From contig NZ_GL877879.1 of the NCBI RefSeq assembly GCF_000194155.1, positions 1,728,805 through 1,792,804 on the forward strand: a stretch of 64,000 nt of DNA, in the 5' to 3' direction. The DNA comes from Saccharopolyspora spinosa NRRL 18395 (GTDB lineage Bacteria > Actinomycetota > Actinomycetes > Mycobacteriales > Pseudonocardiaceae). The notes under the pieces are model-generated. The model ran no database searches, was not told where the DNA came from, and worked only from the letters and a program-made list of their open reading frames with translations. Below are positions 8,655 through 17,464 of this stretch, piece after piece (positions within the stretch are counted from its first letter, which is position 1; every line of letters starts with the position of its first letter). Position numbers and translations under genes: made by a program.

Positions 8655-9776
8655 ATGGGAGTCAATGGGCCGCGGCGAATGAAGGCGGCTGTTCTGGTGT
8701 CGGAGCGGTCGATCGAGTACCGCGATGTCGACGTGCCCGAACCAGGTGAGAACGAGTTGTTGGTCCGTGTGCATGCGACGGGGGTCTGCGGGTCGGACCT
8801 CGCGACATATCGAGGCACCCACCCGTACAAGCGACCACCGGTCATCCTCGGCCATGAGCTCTGCGGCGTCGTCGAACGCGTGGGGACGACGGTCGCCGGC
8901 TTCGCTCCTGGCGACAAGGTGTGCTCAGCGGCGTTCTCCCAGTGCGATGCCTGCGCGCCCTGCCATCGCGGCGCGGTGAACCTCTGTCGGAACCGGGCGA
9001 ACCTGTGCCACGCGGGCTGGGAAGGATCGTTCGCCGAGTACGTCGTCCTCCGCGAGAACATGACGTACCTGCTTCCCCCTGACGTCGACGACGCGTCGGG
9101 AGCGCTGGCCGAACCCTTGTCGATCGGCCTGCACGCGGTACGGCTGGTCGAGAACACGCCACCCGCGAGCACCGTCGTACTCGGTTCGGGCACCATCGGA
9201 CTGACCTGTCTGATCGCGGCGCGGAAACTCGGCTTCGGCTCGATCGGCTGCGTGGACCTCGGCCCGGCCAAAGGAGCACGGGCACGGCGGCTGGGGGCGG
9301 ATTACTACGTCGACGCCCGCGCCGGCAACGTGGTCAAGGCACTCGCGGCCCAGGCGCCCGAAGGATCCGACGTCACGTTCGTCGCCTCCGGCCACGACAC
9401 CGTCCTCGACGAAGCGTGCGCAATCACGCGGCCCGGCGGGCAGATCGTCGTCGTGAGCTACTTCGACCGTCCCCGCAAGATCGAGCTGAACCGCCTGGTC
9501 TCGCACGGGCTAAGCATGCGGTTCTCCGCCCTGTCCACGCCTCGGGACTTCGCCGAGGTCATCGACTGGTTGTCGCGCGGAGAAATAGACCCCGCGTCGT
9601 TGATCACTCACCGCCTCCCGCTCAGCGCGGCGCACGAGATCAGCTTGATGGACCACGCACCCGAGGACGTCGGCAAGATCGTGCTGTTACCGCCGTCCCT
9701 GTCCCGCAGCACGTCGAAACCACCGGCCGGCCTGGCACCAGAACGAAGGGGGACAGATGAACAACTCGACCGCTGA
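8655..9776 (+). CDS. Zinc-dependent medium-chain alcohol dehydrogenase
   Basis: About 373 residues (364 if the ATG at 8682 is used; neither start has a clear ribosome site). GVCGSD and GHELCG supply catalytic zinc ligands, QCDACAPCHRGAVNLC supplies the four structural-zinc cysteines, and VLGSGTIG is the nucleotide-binding turn. The sorbitol/threonine-dehydrogenase-like architecture suits oxidation of a secondary alcohol. In this cluster the best fit is oxidation of 2,3-dihydroxypropylphosphonate to 3-hydroxy-2-oxopropylphosphonate, the ketone acceptor for the TPP enzymes. It overlaps the next gene by 20 bp, indicating one transcript. Confidence 0.8.
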   Translation: MGVNGPRRMKAAVLVSERSIEYRDVDVPEPGENELLVRVHATGVCGSDLATYRGTHPYKRPPVILGHELCGVVERVGTTVAGFAPGDKVCSAAFSQCDACAPCHRGAVNLCRNRANLCHAGWEGSFAEYVVLRENMTYLLPPDVDDASGALAEPLSIGLHAVRLVENTPPASTVVLGSGTIGLTCLIAARKLGFGSIGCVDLGPAKGARARRLGADYYVDARAGNVVKALAAQAPEGSDVTFVASGHDTVLDEACAITRPGGQIVVVSYFDRPRKIELNRLVSHGLSMRFSALSTPRDFAEVIDWLSRGEIDPASLITHRLPLSAAHEISLMDHAPEDVGKIVLLPPSLSRSTSKPPAGLAPERRGTDEQLDR

Positions 9777-10857
9777 CAAGCTGACGGTCGGCGTCGTCGG
9801 AGGGACCGGATACACCGGCGGTGAGCTGTGCCGCCTGCTGCTTGGCCATCCCGCCGTGGAGGTGATCCTGCCGACCTCCCGGGAGCCACGTCCGTTCGCT
9901 CACACCCACCCCAACCTCCGCGGCAGCGGACTGGAGTTCAGGCCCGTCGAGCGGCTGGAGGAGCAGGCCGACGAACTCGATGTGGTCTTCTTCTGCACGC
10001 CCTCCGGTGAGGCCATGAACCGAGTGGGTCACTTCCTGGACCACGGTGTCCGGGTGGTCGACCTCAGCGCGGACTTCCGATTCCGCGATGTCGACCGCTA
10101 CCAACGCGTCTACGGACGGGAACACGCCGCCGCGCACCTCCTTCCCGAGGCGGTGTACGGGGTGACCGAGCTCAACCGGGACCGCGTCCGCGACGCCCGG
10201 CTGATCGCCAATCCGGGCTGTTACGCCATCACCGCGATCCTGGCTCTGACACCCTTGCTCAACGGAGGCTTCGTCGATCTCACCAGCCCCCTGTCAATCC
10301 ACGCCACCAACGGGACGACGGGAGCGGGCACCACCCCGAAGAAGGCGATCATGCACGCCGAAGTGGCGGAATCGATGCTGGCCTACAGCCTTGAGGGTCA
10401 CCGCCACGGGCCGGAGCTCGAAGCCTTCCTCGCCAACGCGATCCAGGGCCCGCCGGTCCGCGTGGACATCAACACCGCACACGGCAACTTCGCGCGCGGG
10501 ATCCATTTGCAGGCCAACGCGGGCTTGCGGCAGCGGCTCGACCGCGACCAGCTGCTGGAGACCTTCACCGCGGCCTACGGGCCCGGGCACGAGGGAGAGC
10601 ACTTCGTGCTCGTCAACGACGTTCCCAAGCAGGGTGGGGTGAACGAGAAGGAGTACGACGTGTACCCGAGCCTCGGGCACGTCGTCGGCTCCAACTTCTG
10701 CCACCTCGGAGTGGACGTCGACCGGGCGCGCGGCATCGCCAAGGTCGTCGCGGTGACCGACAACCTGGTCAAGGGTGCCGCCGGGTCGGCCATCCAGAAC
10801 ATGAACGTAATGTTCGGGCTGGACGAGACCCTGGGGCTGCGAACCTATGCGCTCTGA
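9757..10857 (+). CDS. ArgC-like acyl-phosphate reductase
   Basis: A 366-residue homolog of N-acetyl-gamma-glutamyl-phosphate reductase. It has GGTGYTGGEL near the N-terminus, the catalytic cysteine in NPGCY (C155) and the conserved histidine region GHRHGPEL (about 214-221). The ATG follows AAGGGGG. No arginine genes surround it, and its direct neighbour is a PGK-like kinase. In the valinophos route a kinase and reductase reminiscent of glycolysis and arginine synthesis turn phosphonolactate into phosphonolactaldehyde, and this gene is the expected reductase. A true arginine role is unlikely from context. Confidence 0.85.
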   Translation: MNNSTADKLTVGVVGGTGYTGGELCRLLLGHPAVEVILPTSREPRPFAHTHPNLRGSGLEFRPVERLEEQADELDVVFFCTPSGEAMNRVGHFLDHGVRVVDLSADFRFRDVDRYQRVYGREHAAAHLLPEAVYGVTELNRDRVRDARLIANPGCYAITAILALTPLLNGGFVDLTSPLSIHATNGTTGAGTTPKKAIMHAEVAESMLAYSLEGHRHGPELEAFLANAIQGPPVRVDINTAHGNFARGIHLQANAGLRQRLDRDQLLETFTAAYGPGHEGEHFVLVNDVPKQGGVNEKEYDVYPSLGHVVGSNFCHLGVDVDRARGIAKVVAVTDNLVKGAAGSAIQNMNVMFGLDETLGLRTYAL

Positions 10858-12063
10858 GGGGATGCGCGGAGTCAGGCTCCTCTCGCAGCAGGAGATCCGA
10901 TGCGGGCAGCGGTGGATCTACTCCGCCGGCTTCAACGTCGGGCGCGCGCTTGCCGACACCGGCCGGATCGACGAGGAACTCCCGGCCATCGAACGCCTCC
11001 TGGACGCAGGAGCCCGGGTGGCCGTGCTCTCGCACCAGGGCAACGGCGTCGACGACGCGAACGAACTGGATTTCGTCGCCGACTACATTGCCGACCGGCT
11101 CGGTCGCACCGTGGGCTACTTCCCCGGAAACGCCACGCCGGACGCAGTCGACCGCGCGCACGCGCTCCGCGCCGGTGAAGCCGTGGTGTTCGGCAACACC
11201 CGCAAGCACGCCGGGGAGATGACCAACTCGGCCGAGCTCGCCGGCCGGTTCGCCGCTCTCGGCGATTGTGCGGCCATCGGCGGGTTCTCGAAGGCGCATC
11301 GGGCTCACGCGTCGAACGTCGGCCTGCTCGGTCACCGGCCGGCCTTCGCCGCGGACAGCCTCGTCCACGAGACCGGACTGCTCGCGCCCTGGGCCGGGAG
11401 CTCGGACGAGCTGTACTCGGTGGCCGTGCTCGGAGGGGTGAAGCCGGAGAAGACCGCCATCGGCCTGGAACACCTGACCGCGACCTACGATCTGGTCATC
11501 CCGGGGGGAGCCGTCCTCAACAACCTGCTCCGGGCTCTCGGCCACGACATCGGATCGTCCACAGTGGGTTCTCGTCCCGAGAAGTGCTTGCAGGTGAGCA
11601 GAAACGTGCTGAAAACGTGCTGAACCGGGCGAACCGAGCCGAGCTGCACATACCCGACGAGGTCGTGATCGCCCGCCCGACAGGGCGTGACTTCGCCGAT
11701 GCCAGAACCATCCCGGTGTCACGGGGAGTGCCCTCGGACTACGCGATCGTCGACTTCGTGCTCGCCCCGTGGGTGTGCGCGAAGCTGGACCACCTCACGT
11801 CCCACGGCGGCCGGGCGTTCATCGCGGGAACACCCGCTCGCTACACCGAAGGATTCACGCGAGCCTCGGACGCGTTGCTCGGCGCTCTGGGCCACGATCG
11901 CGTCAACGCGCTGTTGCTGGGCGGGGACACGACCGCCGACCTGCCCTGGAACGGCACCAAATCCACTGGTGGCGGTTCCGCGCTGCACTACCTGGCGTAC
12001 GGAACGTGCCCCGTGTTCGATGCGCTGCGCACCAATGCCCTGCGCTGGGAGGCCACACTGTGA
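10847..12063 (+). CDS. Phosphoglycerate-kinase-like kinase, frameshifted as given
   Basis: The first two-thirds is read in one frame (to about 11570) and the last third in another. Together they make about 405 residues, PGK length. PGK landmarks in order are FNVGRALADTGRIDEELPAI, LSHQGNG, GNTRKHAGEMTNSAEL, KAHRAHASNVGL, GGVKPEKTAIGLEHL, then after the break LLLGGDT and KSTGGGSALHYLAYGTCPVF. The break near 11565-11585 behaves like a one-base loss; a sequencing error or a real inactivating change are both possible. The usual RVDFN is SAGFN, so substrate binding differs from glycolytic PGK. Expected role: phosphorylation of phosphonolactate to an acyl phosphate for the ArgC-like reductase. Confidence 0.8.
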
Positions 12064-13178
12064 TCATCGACTTCTCGATCCCGACCCGGGTCGTGTTCGG
12101 CCGGGGACGGCTTGCCGAGCTCGGGCGCGAAACCCGCGCGCTCGGTGCCTCCGCGCTGCTCGTGTGCGGACGGAACGCTATGCGCAGCAACGGAATACTC
12201 GCTGCCGCGTTGTCCGTGCTCGGGCAGGCGGGAGTCCGCGCTGAAGTGTTCGACCAGGTGTCACCGGATCCCCGCTCGGTCGAGGTCGACGCTGCCGTCC
12301 GGATGGCGGTTCAGTCCTCGTGCGATGTGATCGTGGGACTGGGCGGAGGAAGCGCCCTCGACGCGGCGAAAGCGACGGCGATCGGAATGCGGCACGGCGA
12401 ATCCGGACCGCTGGTGGGCCGCACCCTCCCGGCGACCGAGGATGCCGTGCCGGTCGTCGCGGTTCCGACGACGGCGGGCAGCGGCGCCGAGGTCACCAAG
12501 GGAGCGATCATCACCGATACCGAACGTGGCCTGAAATCCGGGATCCGGGGCGAGGACCTGTTCCCGCGCGTCGCCGTCGTCGACCCCGATCTGCTGCGCA
12601 GCGTGCCGGGCGGGCTCGCCGCCGAGACCGGGTTCGACGCGCTGGCGCACGCCGTCGAAGGCTACGTCGCACGTCGCGCGAATCGGCTGACCCGGTTGTT
12701 CGCCCTGGAGGCGTTGGACATCCTCGGCGGCTGCCTCACCCGCGTGGTGGCCGGCGAGACCGGCGCAGAGCTGCATGAGCGGATGGCGTTGGCCGCGCTG
12801 CTGGGCGGTCTGAACGTCGCCACGGCCAGCACGTGCCTGCCGCACAGGATGCAGCAAAGCATGGGCTCGGTGCCCGCCGTCGCAATCTCGCACGGCCGGG
12901 GACTCGCCACGATTTATCCGACCTGGCTCGCCCACGCGTACTCGCACGCCACGGCGGAGTTCGACACCATTGGGAGGCTCCTCGGCGACGACGACGTGCA
13001 CACCGCCGTGTCGAGGCTGCTGTCCGAGCTGGGTCTGCCACGCAGGCTGTCCGAAGGCGGGTTTGGTCCCCAGCACATCGACCGACTGCTCGCCGGCGTG
13101 ACCGGCAACGTCGACAACGATCCGGTTCCCGGGATCAACGGTGAGTTGATCCGGGAACTCTACGAGCGCGCACTTTGA
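12060..13178 (+). CDS. Iron-containing alcohol dehydrogenase, likely phosphonolactaldehyde reductase
   Basis: A 372-residue group III alcohol dehydrogenase with GTG start overlapping the kinase stop. The NAD-binding GLGGGSALDAAKA and PTTAGSGAEVTK are present. Metal ligands are visible as the Asp and His of FDALAHAVEGY, the His of TCLPHRMQQ and the His of SHGRG. Related enzymes reduce phosphonoacetaldehyde in other phosphonate clusters. Here it most likely reduces phosphonolactaldehyde to 2,3-dihydroxypropylphosphonate. Which of the two alcohol dehydrogenases does which step is inferred from family chemistry. Confidence 0.82.
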   Translation: MIIDFSIPTRVVFGRGRLAELGRETRALGASALLVCGRNAMRSNGILAAALSVLGQAGVRAEVFDQVSPDPRSVEVDAAVRMAVQSSCDVIVGLGGGSALDAAKATAIGMRHGESGPLVGRTLPATEDAVPVVAVPTTAGSGAEVTKGAIITDTERGLKSGIRGEDLFPRVAVVDPDLLRSVPGGLAAETGFDALAHAVEGYVARRANRLTRLFALEALDILGGCLTRVVAGETGAELHERMALAALLGGLNVATASTCLPHRMQQSMGSVPAVAISHGRGLATIYPTWLAHAYSHATAEFDTIGRLLGDDDVHTAVSRLLSELGLPRRLSEGGFGPQHIDRLLAGVTGNVDNDPVPGINGELIRELYERAL

Positions 13179-13269
13179 CTGTCCTCCCCATTGGCTCGCC
13201 CCGTCTCACATCAGCTCCAAAGGCATCGCCAGGAGTGCCAACGTCCAGTATCACGAGGATCTTGCCCGC

Positions 13270-13362
13270 GCAACGCGGTGTCGCCCGGCCCAATCGCCAC
13301 CCAGATGACCGCCGAACACGGCTACGGCACAAGCGGAATCCCGGCAGGTCGACTGGGCACAC
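13270..13362 (+). pseudogene. Short-chain dehydrogenase fragment
   Basis: The plus strand reads RNAVSPGPIATQMTAEHGYG followed by IPAGRLGTP, the signature C-terminal stretch of classical SDR enzymes. Nothing upstream (no TGxxxGxG or YxxxK) is present, so it is a leftover fragment. It lies at the junction between the metabolic genes and the HNH insert. Confidence 0.6.
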
Positions 13363-13380
13363 CACGACCGAATCAGGGCG

Positions 13381-14733
13381 TCATGGTTCGCCCGCCGGAT
13401 CCCGTGGTGTGGGGATGAGGTCCCGGAGGTACTCGCGGTGTTGAGCGGGTAGTGCGCTGCCACCTGGTCGTGGTATTCGTCTCGGGTCCACTGTGGGTGG
13501 TGGAATGAACACCGGTCGCTGGTCGCGTATCTCGGTTTCCCATCGCTGCGTGTGCAGGGTCCGGTGGTGGTGACCGCAGAGCATCACCATGTTGCCCAAA
13601 TCGGTTGCCCCACCATCGACCCAGTGCTCGACATGGTGCGCTTCCGGAGTTCCCGGCGGCCGGTCGCACCCCGGGAACGCACACACCCCGTCGCGCTGCA
13701 GCAGTGCGGCGCGCAGAGGTGTCGGCGCGGTCCGCTTCGCCCGCCCCACGTCCAGCGGGAGGCTGTCCCCGTCAAGAACGATCGGCAGTACTTCGGCGTC
13801 GCAGGCGATGCGGCGGACGTTTTCGGCGGTGATGGACCGTTCGGTGTTCAGGGTGCCGGGCATGCCCGTTTCGGCGGCGAGGAACCCGAGCCCCTTCTTC
13901 AAGTCCTCGAAGTCGATGGAGACGGTGATGTGCGGGCGCTGCCCACCAGTGCGCGGAACCCCGTCATGATCCAGCGCCAGGTCCAGGATCGCGGCGAAGC
14001 CGTCGGCGTTGCGCTGCCCGACCGTGCGCGGGTCCTTCTCCCCCTCGATCTCCGGGCGGGGAGCGGCCAGGGGGTGCACGAGCGCGGCGAACTTCGCGCC
14101 GGTCTCGCGGTCGAGGCGGGCTTTGATGACCGTCATCCCATCCGAGGTCGTCGCGTAATGCAGCTCCCGCGACTCATGCTGGTCTTCCTCGTCGTCGTGG
14201 GCGCCGTCCTGGTCCAGGAGATAGCGGATGCGTTCGGCGAGCTTCTCCAGCTCACGAGGCGTCATCGTCCGCGCGTACCCGGCCAGGGTCGATTCGACCT
14301 CACCGACCTGGTGACAGCGGGCGTACTCCGGCAAGCGGCGGACCCCGTCGACGATGACGCGTGCGTGCTCCAACCCGATCGCACCCGCTGCCAACGCCGC
14401 CGCGGTCTCGGGGAGGTCGGCGGGCATGACCTCGCCATACAGGCTCTGCCGGTCTTCAACATTGCGGGCCACCGTGACACGGGTTTTCGCATCACGCGCA
14501 TCGATGTTGAGCAGCCCCTGCAACCACACCTGCGCCGACCGGAACCCCAACTCGGCATACACACCGCGATGGTCGGCTTCGGCGATGCACTGCAACTGCT
14601 CCATCATCAACACCCGCATCCCCTCCTCCAGCTCACGGATTCGGGCGGCGAGTTCGGCATCCGTGCACGACACCGCCGACCGGGCACCAACGGTGCCCAC
14701 GGTCGAATCCTGGGTGTTCAACAGCGGTGTCAT
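13381..14733 (-). CDS. DUF222/HNH endonuclease domain protein (13E12 family)
   Basis: A 450-residue protein with an N-terminal DUF222 region and a C-terminal HNH nuclease motif (CAFPGCDRPPGTPEAHHVEH, then MVMLCGHHHRTLH). These proteins are abundant and repeated in actinomycete genomes. They behave like mobile or selfish genes, and their exact role is unknown. It is intact here and faces against the metabolic genes. It sits with an SDR scrap, REP-like elements and a chimeric transporter remnant between the two arms of the phosphonate cluster, so it is probably part of a later insertion. Confidence 0.85.
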   Translation of the reverse strand: MTPLLNTQDSTVGTVGARSAVSCTDAELAARIRELEEGMRVLMMEQLQCIAEADHRGVYAELGFRSAQVWLQGLLNIDARDAKTRVTVARNVEDRQSLYGEVMPADLPETAAALAAGAIGLEHARVIVDGVRRLPEYARCHQVGEVESTLAGYARTMTPRELEKLAERIRYLLDQDGAHDDEEDQHESRELHYATTSDGMTVIKARLDRETGAKFAALVHPLAAPRPEIEGEKDPRTVGQRNADGFAAILDLALDHDGVPRTGGQRPHITVSIDFEDLKKGLGFLAAETGMPGTLNTERSITAENVRRIACDAEVLPIVLDGDSLPLDVGRAKRTAPTPLRAALLQRDGVCAFPGCDRPPGTPEAHHVEHWVDGGATDLGNMVMLCGHHHRTLHTQRWETEIRDQRPVFIPPPTVDPRRIPRPGGSALPAQHREYLRDLIPTPRDPAGEP

Positions 14734-14934
14734 ATCAAATATTCTCCCGTATTCGAACGCCAGTTCGCACCTTCTTTATGGTCACTTGATCAGGTGAAAG
14801 CACCCGAGCGGAACCCCGAAAACCCAAGCCGCAGCACCGAAAAGCACGGCACCCCGAAAGCGACACCCCCAACCAAGCCACCCGCAAGAGCGTCGTTCAG
14901 GCGCTTCAACAAGCTGTTTGGAAAGGTTCTGGTT

Positions 14935-14953
14935 GAAGTGAACGGACCGTTCG
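14935..14953. repeat. Palindromic repeat, copy 1
   Basis: GAAGTGAACGGACCGTTCG contains the self-complementary core GAACGGxCCGTTC. An almost identical copy (one central base changed, which is the complement strand of the same core) lies at 15110-15128. Such elements recur between genes in related actinomycetes, but I cannot count genomic copies here. Confidence 0.6.
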
Positions 14954-15109
14954 CCTCGCTCTATGAGCCTGTTTCGTTTTCGGCGAAAACTGCGGAATCG
15001 TCCTATCAACTCAGCCTTGATCATCGGCGTTCGGCCGCCAGCGGCCATCTCAGCCGTGATCAGTTGATCATTGATCGTAGTGGGCGCGATTTTGCGACAC
15101 GCTCCTATC

Positions 15110-15128
15110 GAAGTGAACGGTCCGTTCG
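15110..15128. repeat. Palindromic repeat, copy 2
   Basis: GAAGTGAACGGTCCGTTCG, the partner of the copy at 14935-14953, differing only at the centre. It could be a REP-like element or an operator pair. Confidence 0.6.
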
Positions 15129-15437
15129 CTCCACACCGACGACCCCAGCGGAACCAGGTCGCTCCCGCTGGGGTAGCCAGCGGAACTTCCAGGCACAACG
15201 AGTTCCAAGACAGGCGCTTCGCGCGAGGAACACGCACGGGCCAACCCGGAACGCAGCGATCACCACCACCCACACCCCCTGCGCGAATGATCGACCGAGA
15301 CGAATCCCGCACTCGCCAGTGAAAAGCGACAACAGCCAAACCCGGCTACGGATCAACCCGAAACCGAACGGCGAACAGCCCCAGGCCACCCGGATTCCGC
15401 CGCTGGGCAACGTAAAAGCCCGCGACAGACCACTCCT

Positions 15438-15572
15438 GGCCATCCCCGTGGCACAAAGCAGAACCGGGGCTGCGGGCTGGATGTCAAGCCGTTCACCCCC
15501 GCAGGGGCGGCCGAAGGCCGGGCTTGACCTCCGGCCCGCAGCCCCCACACTCCACCCGCCACGGGGATGGCC
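15438..15572. repeat. 135-nt nested inverted repeat (REP/MITE-like)
   Basis: The outer arms GGCCATCCCCGTGGC (15438-15452) and its exact complement (15558-15572) enclose inner 25-nt arms at 15466-15490 and 15521-15545 that match at 23 of 25 positions, with a further small CCCC..GGGG hairpin at the tip. The whole can fold into one long hairpin. It has no coding potential and looks like a miniature non-autonomous element or a large REP. Confidence 0.75.
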
Positions 15573-15607
15573 CACCCACAACCGAACCCCCAAAAGCCCC
15601 AACCCCG

Positions 15608-16020
15608 TTAAGCCCAACCAAGAAAGCGCCGCCAGTCGCCCCGCCCCGCTCTGCCGTTGTCGCCGACGACGGCGAGCACCTCGGCGGGGACGACCTCGAA
15701 GTCGGCGCCGTCGATGGCGGTCACCTGGCCGTACCAGACCAGCAGGTACAGCAGCAACACCAGCGTCATGCCGTAGGTGATCTCGATGCCGCCGAAGAGG
15801 TAGCGGCGGGTGCCGAGCCAGGTCGGCAGCGCGTGGCTGGTCGGTACCGCCTCCCCGTCGGCGAACAGCTTCGCCACGACCGTGAGCATGGTGAGCATGC
15901 CCAGGGTGACGATGAACGGCGGCAGCTGCACCTGCGTCACCAGCTTTCCGGCCAGCGATGCCGCCGGTAAGGATGATCAGGATCTGGCCTAGCGCGAGCG
16001 TGGCGATCACCGGCGATGGC
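15608..16020 (-). pseudogene. Chimeric remnant of a sugar ABC importer (permease plus ATPase pieces)
   Basis: Minus-strand reading gives SPVIATLALGQILIILTGGI (RbsC-type permease), then in another frame LPPFIVTLGMLTMLTVVAKL and GIEITYGMTLVLLLYLLV, and then directly GQVTAIDGADFEVVPAEVLA with AVVGDNG, the start and truncated Walker A of a RbsA-type ATPase. Internal deletions have therefore joined the permease to the beginning of the ATPase gene. It is clearly dead and adjoins the end of the phosphonate operon. Confidence 0.7.
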
Positions 16021-16102
16021 TGCACGTCACGTGTTTCCTCCCCACGGATAAATCCGGAGGCCGCCGCACTACATTCCTTCGGTGAATCACCGGGCCAGGG
16101 TC

Positions 16103-17376
16103 CTAGAGCGCCGCGAGTTCCGGGCCGCGGAACCGGGCTTGCCGTCCGTCGATGGTGCAAACGAAGGTCAGCGATTCGCTGACGGCGTCGATGATTCCGA
16201 GCATGTCCCGGTGGTCGGCGGCGTCACCTGTGATCACGTCCAGCTCGTAGGTATCGACCGCGCTGCCGTCCAGGACGGCTCCCGGCCGCACCAACGGCCG
16301 GTACCCGGTCAGGCCGGGAATCCGGCGGACCTGGTCCACGCCGTCGACGCCCTCGAAGCGGCACGGGCGCAGCGGCGGAAGGTTGTTGCACTTGAAGTAC
16401 ACCCGGTCCGGGGCGACCGGATCGACGCGCGCGCGCTCGCCCAGCGCCACCCTGCCGGCCAACTCGACGAGGTTCAGACCGGCCGCCCGCGTGCTCAGGT
16501 CGTTGATCCAGCCGCCGAGCCGTCCATTCACCTCGATGACCCGCGGGCCCTCGGCGCAGAGCTTGACCTCTGTGTGCACGAGGCCGGTGCGCATGCCCAA
16601 CGCCCGCACTGCGGCCGCAGCCAGGCGCAGGACCGGCTCCCCCCCCCCCCCCCCCCCCCCCCCCCCCGTCCGACCTCGCGGAAGGGCCGGGACAGTGGAA
16701 GCTTTCCCGTGATGGCGATGTGCGAGACCACTCCGTCGCACACCAGGCTCTCGACCGAGACGTAATCCCCGAACGGAGCGCAGTCCCGGCCGGTCAGCAG
16801 TTCCTCGACGACGAGCCGGGTCTCCCCCGCTCCGCCGGTCCGGACCGGAGCCAGCAGGCGGGCCACGAGCTCCTCGCCCGCGCGCTCGTCCGCCACGACG
16901 TGGACGTTGCGGCTTCCAGCCCCGCGACTCGGCTTCACCACCACCGGGAACACGAGGCCGGCAGGCAACCGCCACCATTCGTCCACTGAGGACACCGCTG
17001 CGCACTCCACCGAGTCCACGCCGGCGTCTCGCAACGCACTCCGCTGAAGGAACTTGTCCGTCAGACGTCGGACCGACTCCTCGCTGTTGACCGGAAGCCC
17101 CAGCCCGGTTCCCAGCGCGCTGGTGATCGGCAGCGCTCGCTCGCTGAACGTCAGGATCGCGTCCGGCGATGCGCCGGCGACCTGCCGCACGGCTTCTCCC
17201 CGGTCGGAGGACAGCCGGATCACCTGCCCCATCTCCCGCAGCAGCGGGAGCAGGTCGCGGTTGTGGTCGGTCTCGGGGCACAGGAAGACGACCTCCCCCA
17301 GACCCCGCAACCCGCTGCTGATCTCGGCCGGGGACACCGCACCCCGGTCATAGACGACGGCCAGCCTCGTGCTCAT
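16103..17376 (-). CDS. ATP-grasp ligase, frameshifted at a poly-C tract
   Basis: The N-terminal frame starts at ATG 17376 (MSTRLAVVYD) and runs through PVVVKPSRGAGSRNVHVVAD (ATP binding) to KLPLSRPFREVG. After the 29-C tract the other frame continues VLRLAAAAVRALGMRTGLVH, KLCAEGPRVIEVNGRLGG (metal-binding Glu and Asn) to the stop at 16103. Combined length is about 424 residues, typical of carboxylate-amine ATP-grasp ligases. The tract encodes poly-Gly where the family has about 14 ordinary residues, so part of the sequence may be replaced or mis-assembled. As last gene of the pepM operon it probably forms an amide between the phosphonate and an amino acid; the substrates are inferred. Confidence 0.8.
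16639..16667. repeat. Run of 29 C residues
   Basis: An uninterrupted run of 29 C (G on the coding strand) inside the ATP-grasp gene. The flanking frames differ; 27 or 30 bases would restore one frame. This is either an assembly or sequencing artefact in a GC-rich stretch or a slippery tract able to switch the gene on and off. Confidence 0.95.
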
Positions 17377-17464
17377 CTGCATCCCACCACTCGTCCTGGA
17401 GTCGACGGCCGGACGGTGCGCGGCGCCTCCCGTGCCCAAACAGGAAGCGCCGCATGTTGCCCAC

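Larger units (their letters stand above)
14734..15607. other. Non-coding spacer rich in repeats
   Basis: No gene is supported here; the long plus frame across it is the antisense of the HNH gene continued by chance. It holds two copies of a palindromic 19-mer and a large multi-stem inverted repeat (listed separately). Confidence 0.6.

Noticed and set aside
9757-12063. Arginine biosynthesis genes
   Set aside because: ArgC-like reductase is paired with a PGK-like, not ArgB-like, kinase and no other arginine genes are present.
13552-15780. 742-residue plus-strand ORF
   Set aside because: Antisense of the HNH gene extended into the repeat-rich spacer; low-complexity Arg/Pro composition and no known domain.
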